Shown here: piece by piece, positions 57,408 to 64,000 of the stretch
Numbering within the stretch: the first letter of the stretch is position 1
Layout: every line of letters begins with the position of its first letter
Assembly (NCBI GenBank): GCA_964363305.1
Contig: CAYIHX010000017.1
Span: 7,206-71,205, forward strand
Source of the DNA: CAYIHX01 sp964363305
GTDB lineage: Bacteria; Bdellovibrionota; UBA1018
Direction: 5' to 3'
DNA length: 64,000 nt
The notes under the pieces: generated by a model
The model's database searches: none
Told to the model about the DNA's origin: nothing
What the model saw: the letters and a program-made list of their open reading frames with translations, nothing else
Made by a program: the position numbers and the translations under genes

Positions 57408-58310
57408 CTATGCGGCTCCCGGTCGGGCGGCCTTCGTCCCTTTTTTAAGCGGGGATGGTTCCTTCTCCTTCATTTTTTCGATTGAGGGGATGCTCTCCGC
57501 GTGCGTGACGACAAGCACTTCCTCGAGGCGGGAGAAGTCCACGCTCGGGCGAACTTCGACTTCTTGCGAAATACCGTAGGCCTTGCGGTCTACTCGGGAA
57601 ACCGTGCCGATGGGGATCCCCTTCGGAAAGATGCCTCCCAGGCCAGAGGCGATCAGGACATCGCCCGGTTCAATGTCGTCGGTTCTCAGGGCGTATTTGA
57701 GCTGGCATACGGATTCAGTTCGACCGGTGACCACGCCTCGGGCTCTGGATCTGGCCACAAAGGAATCGACGGCGGAAAGGAGGTCCAGCACGGTCACGAT
57801 ATCGCTCGTGTTTGAAGTGGTTCGAAGGACGCGACCGACGACTCCCTCGTTAGTCATCACGGCCATGTCCTTCTGAATTCCTGAATTTTCGCCCCGATTG
57901 ATCCGAATGGCGCGGAATTCGGTAGAGACGTCCTTGGCGATCACCCGTGCGACGATGGTCTCGAGTTTGAACTCCTCCTGAAACTTGATCTGTCTGCGCA
58001 GGCGGGTGTTTTCCTGCTGGGCTTCCTGGAGCTGCGCGATCGTAGCGAGCAGCTTCCGATTTTCTTCGATGATCTGCAGGCTGTCCCGCCGGGTGTTCCA
58101 CAGGAAAAGGTAGTTTTGAAAGAAGCCTACGACTTCGTCCAGAGTACTGGTGATGAGGCTTTGGATGGGGCTTGTAATAAAGACGATCACCCGATCATGG
58201 AGCCGGTACTCCCTCGGTCGGCGGACGGACGTATCGATCGCGATCACGGGGATCAGCAGAAACGCTACGAGGAAGATATAGAAGCGGTACTCCTTAATGT
58301 ACTTGAGCAT
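57408..58310 (-). CDS. mreC: Rod-shape-determining protein MreC
   Basis: A 300-residue bitopic protein. One membrane helix (FYIFLVAFLLIPVIAI), a coiled coil at about residues 70-105 (ENRKLLATIAQLQEAQQENTRL), and the beta-rich periplasmic domain with GENSGIQKDMAVMTNEGVVGRVLRT and SGLGGIFPKGIPIGTV. It organises PBP2 and RodA along the cell. I start at the ATG at 58310 (MLKYIKEYRF); the frame to a TTG at 58370 is less likely. mreB is not found next to it; instead the divergent PpiD-like gene starts 75 bp away. The C-terminal lysine-rich end (KKGTKAARPG) is an extension. Confidence 0.9.
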   Translation of the reverse strand: MLKYIKEYRFYIFLVAFLLIPVIAIDTSVRRPREYRLHDRVIVFITSPIQSLITSTLDEVVGFFQNYLFLWNTRRDSLQIIEENRKLLATIAQLQEAQQENTRLRRQIKFQEEFKLETIVARVIAKDVSTEFRAIRINRGENSGIQKDMAVMTNEGVVGRVLRTTSNTSDIVTVLDLLSAVDSFVARSRARGVVTGRTESVCQLKYALRTDDIEPGDVLIASGLGGIFPKGIPIGTVSRVDRKAYGISQEVEVRPSVDFSRLEEVLVVTHAESIPSIEKMKEKEPSPLKKGTKAARPGAA

Positions 58311-58384
58311 CGACTTGTGTGACCATCGGTTTCGTAAATCGATGGTACTGAGGAGCGTCGGGGAACGCAATTGAGGAGAACGAA

Positions 58385-59602
58385 ATGTTGACTTGGTTTC
58401 GGGAAAAGTTTGGAAGGGTGATCGTAGGCGCCATTGTCGGATTGATTGCCTTGGTCTTTATTTTCGAGGGAATATCGAGTCGGAGCGCGCTTCGCGGGAA
58501 TCATGAGGGCGCTGTGGCCGGCAAGGTGAACGGCGAGACGGTCTCTCGGACCGAGTTTGCACGGTCATTGAATCAGCGCATGGAGTTTTTTAAGCAACTT
58601 TCAGGCGGAAAGCTGACCGAGGAACAGGTGAAATCGTTCAATCTTCGGGCCGGTGTTTTCGAGGAGATTGTTTCCCGAAAACTGATGTCTCAGTCCGCCC
58701 GGCAGTTGGGGTGGTCCGCAAGCGATGCTGAGGTGCGCGATCGAATCATGGAGGTGAACGTTTTTCACAAGGATGGAAAATTTGATCCCGTGACTTATAA
58801 AAATCTCCTGGCTGCCAATAATATGACGGCCGACGGCTACGAGAAGATGGTGCGCGAAGATTTAACGCTCCAACGGGTCTCGGCGTTTTTCAAGAGTCGC
58901 GTCAAGGTGGCCGAGGCTGAGTTGAAGAACGAGTTCCTGATGACTCGGGACAAGCGCAATTTGAAGTACGTTCTGTTGACCAATGAGTCGGCTCGTAAGG
59001 GGATCGACGTGAAGAAAGAGGAGATCCAGAAGTTCCTTGCGGATACTCCCAAGGTCAATCTGGTCAAACAGCAGTTTGAAGCGCGGAAGGACCGGGATTT
59101 TAAGGGGAAGAAGCTTGAGGAGGTTCGAGAGCAGATCGCTCGCGACCTCATCGCTGGAGAGAAACCAGCGGAAGTGAAAAAGATCAATGAGCGACTCGCG
59201 GCGCAGGTATTGGCTCAGCTTTCGGCGACAGACGCCAGGGACGTGGCCGTGAACGCGTTGCTCAAGCCTTACGGGGTGGCCACCCGGGCGAGCGGGATGA
59301 TTCCTCAGACAAATACCTACATCCCGGGGGTCGGTGATTCGAAAGAGTTGATGGATTGGGCATTTTCGGAGAATTCATCGAAAGCGAAACAATTTTCGGT
59401 GCCAGCAGGAACGGTGATCGCGGTCGTCACTGCTGCCGAAAAGCCGGACCTCTCGAAGTTGGCAGGGGAGCGTGATGCGCTGCTGGTTCAACTTTCGAGC
59501 AAGAAAGAGCGCGCCGTGATGGAGATTTTCATGAAGCGCGCTCGCGAGAAAGCCAAGATTGAACAGAACCACGAACTTATCGGTGGAAGTCAGGACGGCT
59601 GA
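58385..59602 (+). CDS. SurA_N/PpiD-like membrane-anchored chaperone
   Basis: A 405-residue protein with an N-terminal membrane anchor (VIVGAIVGLIALVFIFEGI) and a SurA N-terminal-type domain (GKVNGETVSRTEFARSLNQRMEFF, SRKLMSQSARQLG, FHKDGKFDPVTYKNLLAANNMT), the layout of PpiD. A parvulin PPIase signature is not visible in the middle, so it may be a chaperone without isomerase activity. Role: folding of outer-membrane proteins at the inner membrane. GAGGAG lies 6 nt before the ATG. It is divergent from mreC; the end overlaps the converging hydrolase gene by 26 bp. Confidence 0.8.
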   Translation: MLTWFREKFGRVIVGAIVGLIALVFIFEGISSRSALRGNHEGAVAGKVNGETVSRTEFARSLNQRMEFFKQLSGGKLTEEQVKSFNLRAGVFEEIVSRKLMSQSARQLGWSASDAEVRDRIMEVNVFHKDGKFDPVTYKNLLAANNMTADGYEKMVREDLTLQRVSAFFKSRVKVAEAELKNEFLMTRDKRNLKYVLLTNESARKGIDVKKEEIQKFLADTPKVNLVKQQFEARKDRDFKGKKLEEVREQIARDLIAGEKPAEVKKINERLAAQVLAQLSATDARDVAVNALLKPYGVATRASGMIPQTNTYIPGVGDSKELMDWAFSENSSKAKQFSVPAGTVIAVVTAAEKPDLSKLAGERDALLVQLSSKKERAVMEIFMKRAREKAKIEQNHELIGGSQDG

Positions 59603-60437
59603 TCCATTCTTTGAGGAGGGCCACGAACTCCAGCCTCTTTTCAAAAGGCAGGCCGTGGCCCGTCCCTTGTATTTCAGTAAAAGAGGCGCTCGGATAGGCC
59701 TTGAAGTGGTCTCGTTCCGCTTCATAGTCTGATCGAGACCAAACGGAGCTGGTCGCGCCTCGGAGCACGAGGAGTGGCATCCCGTTGCTCGCCAGAACTT
59801 CGAGCCAGGAACGGACCGATACGTCTCGCGCCGCATAAATCGTGGCTACGAGTGCGCGGTGATCAAAGGGGAAAGTCACGATGCCTGAGGCTCGGTCGAC
59901 CTCCGAGACCGCGAGTAGGTAGCGGCCGATGGAGGGGTCGGGGCAGTGCTGCTCCAGATAGGCTTTGGTTTCCGCTCGAGACGGAAAGTGGAGCGGTAAC
60001 TGGCCAATGAAGGAAGCGAGGCCTTCGCCGAGGCCACCGCCCGCGAGGCCCGAAAAGCCGAGGTCGATCAGGCAGAGGCCTCGAACCCTGGAAGGGTGGA
60101 GAGATGCGGCTGCGCAGGCGGTGCGGACGCCCATGGAGTGTCCGATCATCCAGGCGGGGTGAAAGTTCTCTTGTTCGAGGGTGTCGATCACGTCCTGGCC
60201 GTAGTCGAGCGGAGTATAGCCCGCTGAAATTCGTCTCACGTCCGTATCTGCAATCCGACTCTTTCCGTGGCCCCGCTGGTCAAGGGCCAGAATTTCGAAC
60301 TCGTCCTCGAGGGAGGCGGCCAACGGGCGCCAGAGGGTTCCGGTTCCTCCCATTCCATGAAGAAAAACGAGCTTCTCTCTTGGCTGCCGTGCCGCGCCAG
60401 TCAATGCAGGTGGCCATTTCTGAAAATTCAAAATCAT
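59577..60437 (-). CDS. Alpha/beta-fold hydrolase
   Basis: A 286-residue cytoplasmic hydrolase: oxyanion motif FLHGMGGTG near residue 25, ALDQRGHGKS, the nucleophile elbow MIGHSMGVRTA at about residue 98, and the catalytic His in GTGHGLPF at about residue 265. A cap domain lies between the nucleophile and the acid. It may be an esterase, lactonase or a MenH/BioH-like enzyme. I start at the ATG at 60437, one base apart from the divergent frame at 60436. No operon partner. Confidence 0.85.
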   Translation of the reverse strand: MILNFQKWPPALTGAARQPREKLVFLHGMGGTGTLWRPLAASLEDEFEILALDQRGHGKSRIADTDVRRISAGYTPLDYGQDVIDTLEQENFHPAWMIGHSMGVRTACAAASLHPSRVRGLCLIDLGFSGLAGGGLGEGLASFIGQLPLHFPSRAETKAYLEQHCPDPSIGRYLLAVSEVDRASGIVTFPFDHRALVATIYAARDVSVRSWLEVLASNGMPLLVLRGATSSVWSRSDYEAERDHFKAYPSASFTEIQGTGHGLPFEKRLEFVALLKEWISRPDFHR

Positions 60438-60492
60438 GCGAACTCCGGTTGACTCTCGGGCGGTCAGCAATCACCATCCCCGGACTATTCTC

Positions 60493-61710
60493 ATGACGCA
60501 AGAGTTGAAACCAGTTTTGATCAACGTGACTCCCGAAGAGCGTGAACTCTGGGCTGACCTGCGCCTGGCGCGCCTGCTGGCTGAGAAATGCGAACTCGGG
60601 GAGTCGCTGCGGCTCATTGAGCGGGTCACTGCCCAGGCGAAGGGAGTGGGGCTTTGGGCGGTGGCGTTTGAGGCGCTCTGTCTGCAGATGTGGCACGCGG
60701 GTGAGGCATTGGATCGCGACCGAGTGAAGGAGATCGCGAAGGAGTTGGATGCCCTCAAGGCGAAATCGAGCGACATAGATTCGCCATCGGCTTGGTATTG
60801 CAAGGCCTCGATTAACTCAGCCCTGGGAAATTCGGATGCGGCTTTGGATTGTTACCGCCGATATCTCGTTTGCCTCAAGGCTTTGACCGCTGACCAGCGG
60901 GCGCGGCGGTATTCGCCCGAGAGCGGAGCCTATGAATCCTATTTTGAAGAATGGCTGAGAGGCTGGGCAAAGGTCGCGGTCTCGCGGTTGGAGCTAGGAG
61001 AGCGAAAGGCGGCTCGCCGTCTGATGGCTCGGCTCATGACTTGTGCGAAGCGACAGCCGGTGTGGTCACGTTCGGTCCTCGGGACCCTTTTGATGATTCA
61101 AGGATGGATTGACGAGAACGAAGGTTTCTTCGTGAACGCGTGGGAGTATTATTCACGCGCTCATCGCGCCTTCATGGTGAGTCATCATTGGTACTATCAC
61201 CTGTACGCTTTGCTGGGTTTTGCTCGGCTGAGCCGCAAGCAAGGGAGATTCGAGGAGGCCCGTTGGTACCTTTCGCTTTTGGGTGATGCTCTCTCGGGCG
61301 GCGACTTCAAACAGATGAAGCAGCAAGTGGAGCGAGAGCGAACGCAACTCGAGGACAGCGCGATCGACTTGACCGTGGATATTGAGCACGGTGTGGTGCG
61401 GACCCGCGAGAATGAAGAAATTCAGGTGGGGAAGCAATTCATTCTTCTGCATCTTCTGGGCGCTCTTTGCCAGGCTCATCAAGCCGAAGCGGTCCGAGGT
61501 CTTTCTAAGGCCGAAATTATTCAGAATGTGTGGCGCGAAAACTATAGTGCGCAGGCTCACGACAATAAACTCTATTACAATATCAATCGCCTCAGAAAGA
61601 TGTTGGAGCCTGATGTCACGAAACCAAAGTATTTGCTGAATTGGAAGGAAGGGTACCGTTTGGCGCCCGAGCTGAAGATTCGATTCATTCGCCCAAGGGA
61701 GGGGAAATGA
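60493..61710 (+). CDS. Regulator with TPR-like repeats and C-terminal winged helix
   Basis: A 405-residue protein. Residues about 1-290 are helical with TPR-like periodicity (WADLRLARLLAEKCELGESLRL, ALGNSDAALDCYRRYLV, YHLYALLGFARLSRKQGRFEEARWYLSLLG). The last 95 residues form an OmpR/PhoB-type winged helix (GKQFILLHLLGALCQ, LSKAEIIQNVWRENYSAQAHDNKLYYNINRLRKML, YLLNWKEGYRL). It is probably a DNA-binding transcription regulator that senses a partner by its repeats; no phospho-receiver domain is present. I chose the ATG at 60493. Its stop overlaps the start of the secreted-protein gene as ATGA, so the two are made together. Confidence 0.78.
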   Translation: MTQELKPVLINVTPEERELWADLRLARLLAEKCELGESLRLIERVTAQAKGVGLWAVAFEALCLQMWHAGEALDRDRVKEIAKELDALKAKSSDIDSPSAWYCKASINSALGNSDAALDCYRRYLVCLKALTADQRARRYSPESGAYESYFEEWLRGWAKVAVSRLELGERKAARRLMARLMTCAKRQPVWSRSVLGTLLMIQGWIDENEGFFVNAWEYYSRAHRAFMVSHHWYYHLYALLGFARLSRKQGRFEEARWYLSLLGDALSGGDFKQMKQQVERERTQLEDSAIDLTVDIEHGVVRTRENEEIQVGKQFILLHLLGALCQAHQAEAVRGLSKAEIIQNVWRENYSAQAHDNKLYYNINRLRKMLEPDVTKPKYLLNWKEGYRLAPELKIRFIRPREGK

Positions 61711-62201
61711 GCATGAGTGGAAAATGGATATCGTATGGAGTCGGATTTCTGTTGGCGTTCACGGGGTCGGCCACCTGGGCTTCCCAAGCCCGAGGCCCTC
61801 GCCCGGGGCAGCAATCGGGCGTCCCGGCTATCGGGGACTGCGCTCGCGCTCGGGGAGGGGAGACTCCTACGCCGATTTGCGTCGGAAATTTCCGGTATGA
61901 GCTGGCTGACGGAGAGAGCTACGTCCTGCCTGGGTGGATTGCGCGGATGAAGTCGGGACAGGTCATGTTTGAGGTCGATTTGAATCAGGTGACCGCTCTC
62001 GCAACCGGTTCGCGCAAGTCTTGGCCACTCTACCGGGTGGTGGAGAACAGTTACGCGGATCAATGGGTGGTAGCACGATCGGGTAAGAAGGTGTCGTTGC
62101 CTGTGGTGGCTCGCTCGCGGATTATCCAAGACGACGCGACGGGCGAACTACGGCCGGAGATCTTCCTCGAAATTTCCTCGGAGAACACGCCCCGTCACTG
62201 A
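61707..62201 (+). CDS. Secreted protein of unknown function coupled to the TPR-wHTH regulator
   Basis: A 164-residue exported protein with signal peptide (YGVGFLLAFTGSATWAS, cleavage at about residue 27). The mature part starts with a proline/glycine-rich stretch and two cysteines (GDCARA, PICVG), then a beta-rich fold. No family recognised. The ATG at 61707 is preceded by GGGAGGGG and overlaps the regulator's stop. The 3' end overlaps the uvrA end by 54 bp, an unusually long convergent overlap. A pairing of a regulator with a small secreted protein recurs in this window (29773-32352). Confidence 0.68.
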   Translation: MSMSGKWISYGVGFLLAFTGSATWASQARGPRPGQQSGVPAIGDCARARGGETPTPICVGNFRYELADGESYVLPGWIARMKSGQVMFEVDLNQVTALATGSRKSWPLYRVVENSYADQWVVARSGKKVSLPVVARSRIIQDDATGELRPEIFLEISSENTPRH

Positions 62202-64000
62202 GTTCGGGCTTTCGCTCAACTCTTGAGGAGAGCCCCAGCCGATCAGGTGACCCCCTCCGGTGCCCCCTTCGGGACCGAGGTCGATCACGATATCGGCTTG
62301 CGCGATGACGTCCATCTGATGCTCGATCAGGATCACGCTGTGCTTGGCGTCGACGAGGTCGTGGAGCACGCTGAGGAGGCGTTTGATGTCGTCGAGGTGC
62401 AGGCCCGTCGTCGGCTCGTCGAAAATATAGAGGAGGTTCTCGGCATCGCGGTCATCGAGGGTCGCCGCGATTTTTAGGCGTTGAGACTCTCCGCCAGAGA
62501 GGGTGGTGGCGGATTGTCCGAGGCGCAGGTAACCCAGGCCCACTTCGCGTAGGGTATTGAGCTTGCGCGAAAGAATCACGTTGTCCCGAAAGAGCTCGAA
62601 AGCTTCATCAATGGTTGTTTCGAGCAGCTGGTAGATATTCCGATTGCGATAAGTGACTTCGAGGACCGTTTTTTTGAAGCGCTTTCCTTCGCATTCCTCA
62701 CAAGGCAGTTTGAGTTCGGCCATGAAATGCATGTCGAGGGTGATTTCCCCCTCGCCTTTGCAGACCGGACACCGCCCCCCGTCGACGTTGAACGAGAAGT
62801 GCTGGGGGGTGAAGCCGCGCCGGAGCGAGACGACTTGATTCGCGTAGATGCGCCGCACTTCGTCCCAAGCTTTGAGGTAGGTGGCGGGATTGGAGCGCGA
62901 GCTGCGACCGATGGGTGTTTGGTCGAGCAGCACGACGCCCGAGATCTGTTCAGCGCCGTAGATGCGATCGTGTCGGCCCACCTCCTCATGCGAGACGCCG
63001 CGCTCAAAATGGCGGTAGAGAGAATTGTAGAGGGTTTTATGTACCAGGGTGCTTTTTCCCGAACCGCTCACGCCGGTGACCACGACGAATCGGTCGAGGG
63101 GGAATTTTATGTCGAAGCCCTTGAGGTTGTTCTCACGGCAGCCCTTGATTTCGATGAAGCGCCGAGGTTCGGGGCGAAGGGCGCGAGGGCGGGTGATCGT
63201 TGCCTCGCCGGAAAGGTACTTTCCGGTCACGGATGCGGGCATGCTCGCCAGCAGCTTGGCGTCGCCTTGGGCGATGAGCTCGCCACCGCGGTAGCCCGCG
63301 CCGGGCCCGATTTCGATGAGCCAATCAGCGGTTTTCATCACTTCCAGGTCATGTTCGACGATGACCACGGTATTGCCTTGATCCCGCAGGCGTTTGAGTA
63401 CTCGAATCAGGCGGCCGGTATCGACGGCATGTAATCCGATCGAGGGCTCGTCGAGCACATAGAGCGTGCCGCAGAGGCCGTTTCCGAGCTGGGTAGCCAA
63501 GTTGATGCGCTGAAATTCGCCACCAGAGAGGGTTTTGGCCAGTCGTGCGAGCGTGAGATAGCCGACTCCGACCTCTTCGAGGAAAGAGAGACGGCGACTG
63601 ACCTGCTGGTAGATGTCGCTTGCGATGGCTTTTTCGTTCGGGGTCAGCGCGAGGTCGTTGAGCCAAGCTAGAGCATCGATGATCGGAAGATCGAGAGAAT
63701 CCGAGATCGACTTTCCTCCCACTTTCACGGCCAAGGCATCGGCTCGCAAGCGCGCCCCCTTGCATTCGGTGCAGAGGCTTTGATTTTGATATCGCCGAAT
63801 GAAAACGCGAATGTGAAGTTTGTACTTGTAGCGCTTGAGCTCGTCGAAACAGCCGCGAATGCCGGGAAACGTGGTGTCGGAGGGCTCTCCTTCCCAGATG
63901 AGTTTTCGTTGCGCGGGTGTCAGCTCGCGGTAGCGTTTTCCGACAGAGATGCCCTGTCGTTCGCAGAAACGAAAAAAATCGTTCTGCCAATCGGAGAAGG
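62148..64000 (-). CDS. uvrA: UvrABC excinuclease subunit A, N-terminus cut by window edge
   Basis: UvrA recognises DNA damage with UvrB in nucleotide excision repair. The visible 617 residues are the C-terminal two thirds. They contain FPGIRGCFDEL, the zinc motif end CTECKGARL, and the first ABC signature LSGGEFQRINLATQL with Walker B LYVLDEPSIGLH. The second Walker A GVSGSGKST and the zinc finger CPVCKGEGEI...LPCEECEGKRF follow, then LSGGESQRLKIA and LYIFDEPTTGLH. The frame is open to base 64000; an apparent start at 63749 is only an internal TTG. The 3' end overlaps the converging secreted-protein gene by 54 bp. Confidence 0.96.
   Translation of the reverse strand, partial: FSDWQNDFFRFCERQGISVGKRYRELTPAQRKLIWEGEPSDTTFPGIRGCFDELKRYKYKLHIRVFIRRYQNQSLCTECKGARLRADALAVKVGGKSISDSLDLPIIDALAWLNDLALTPNEKAIASDIYQQVSRRLSFLEEVGVGYLTLARLAKTLSGGEFQRINLATQLGNGLCGTLYVLDEPSIGLHAVDTGRLIRVLKRLRDQGNTVVIVEHDLEVMKTADWLIEIGPGAGYRGGELIAQGDAKLLASMPASVTGKYLSGEATITRPRALRPEPRRFIEIKGCRENNLKGFDIKFPLDRFVVVTGVSGSGKSTLVHKTLYNSLYRHFERGVSHEEVGRHDRIYGAEQISGVVLLDQTPIGRSSRSNPATYLKAWDEVRRIYANQVVSLRRGFTPQHFSFNVDGGRCPVCKGEGEITLDMHFMAELKLPCEECEGKRFKKTVLEVTYRNRNIYQLLETTIDEAFELFRDNVILSRKLNTLREVGLGYLRLGQSATTLSGGESQRLKIAATLDDRDAENLLYIFDEPTTGLHLDDIKRLLSVLHDLVDAKHSVILIEHQMDVIAQADIVIDLGPEGGTGGGHLIGWGSPQELSESPNSVTGRVLRGNFEEDLRP

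Noticed and set aside
1..64000. CRISPR arrays, phage structural genes, plasmid or replication origin
   Set aside because: No direct-repeat/spacer pattern, capsid, terminase, replication initiator or partition gene was seen.

Overview
The window is about 57-58% GC by eye, densely coding on both strands, and carries two runs of ten N (37140-37149 and 53121-53130), so it is a scaffold from a draft or metagenome assembly. The gene mix points to a Gram-negative of the Bdellovibrio/Oligoflexia type. There is a complete heptose/LPS branch, many lipoproteins, two TIGR02147-type proteins (a family I associate with Bdellovibrio and Fibrobacter), an FHA-GGDEF diguanylate cyclase resembling Bdellovibrio DgcB, and a TPR plus winged-helix regulator. 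The phylum call is inference. No rRNA, tRNA or CRISPR array was seen.

Layout. 1-5.7 kb: a cut-off lipoprotein, comM, a membrane DnaJ-like protein and a divergent comEC (DNA uptake), then an SDR oxidoreductase. 5.8-12.2 kb: a secreted metzincin, an HD phosphohydrolase, a ureohydrolase, a secreted serine protease and thrS. 12.2-16.3 kb: two paralogous lipoprotein genes bracketing rimI and a HepT/MntA toxin-antitoxin pair. 16.4-24.5 kb: a long forward run with an XRE regulator, a lytic transglycosylase, queD-queC-DUF366, hisC, cmk, a heptosyltransferase, hldE1 and a 58-residue membrane peptide. 24.5-29.2 kb: ilvE, the PEP synthase/PPDK regulator, miaA and mutL, all reverse. 29.8-32.4 kb: two converging modules, each a small secreted protein plus a TIGR02147 protein. 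32.5-34.5 kb: an AT-richer block of small enzymes (two GNATs, an NTF2-like protein) and a lipoprotein. 34.5-44.1 kb: an AsmA-like protein, pirin, the FHA-GGDEF cyclase, pgi, and two acyl-CoA dehydrogenases separated by a C39-like peptidase and a REP-associated tyrosine transposase. 44.2-48.4 kb: a TIM-barrel hydrolase-like protein, an unknown protein and rlmN. 48.4-53.0 kb: a reverse run with a TIGR01212 radical SAM protein, a TlpA-like thioredoxin, a 55-residue peptide, a tetrapyrrole-methylase-fold methyltransferase, an MFS transporter and a 2OG-Fe(II) oxygenase. 53.2-58.3 kb: a coiled-coil lipoprotein and the elongasome genes rodA, mrdA, mreD and mreC. 58.4-64 kb: a PpiD-like protein, an alpha/beta hydrolase, a TPR-wHTH regulator with a secreted partner, and the C-terminal two thirds of uvrA.

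Two repeat systems stand out. One is a REPIN-like family: four copies of exactly 67 nt, each two TTCGC-N5-GCGAA hairpins around a conserved TGACTC, two of them bracketing the transposase gene. The other is a set of long, often perfect palindromes (arms 37-48 bp) between genes. At least four share a GG(T/A)GCCTG(G/A)C(A/C)CC end, and the intact ones also have an inner TTAA-N5-TTAA motif. Both assembly gaps fall inside members of this second family.

The most promising uncharacterised gene set is 48358-51196. A small peptide gene with a strong Shine-Dalgarno stands directly upstream of a methyltransferase that resembles borosin alpha-N-methyltransferases, followed by a transporter and an oxygenase in a tightly coupled order. 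This looks like a RiPP-style locus, though one expected catalytic residue is not where I would expect it.
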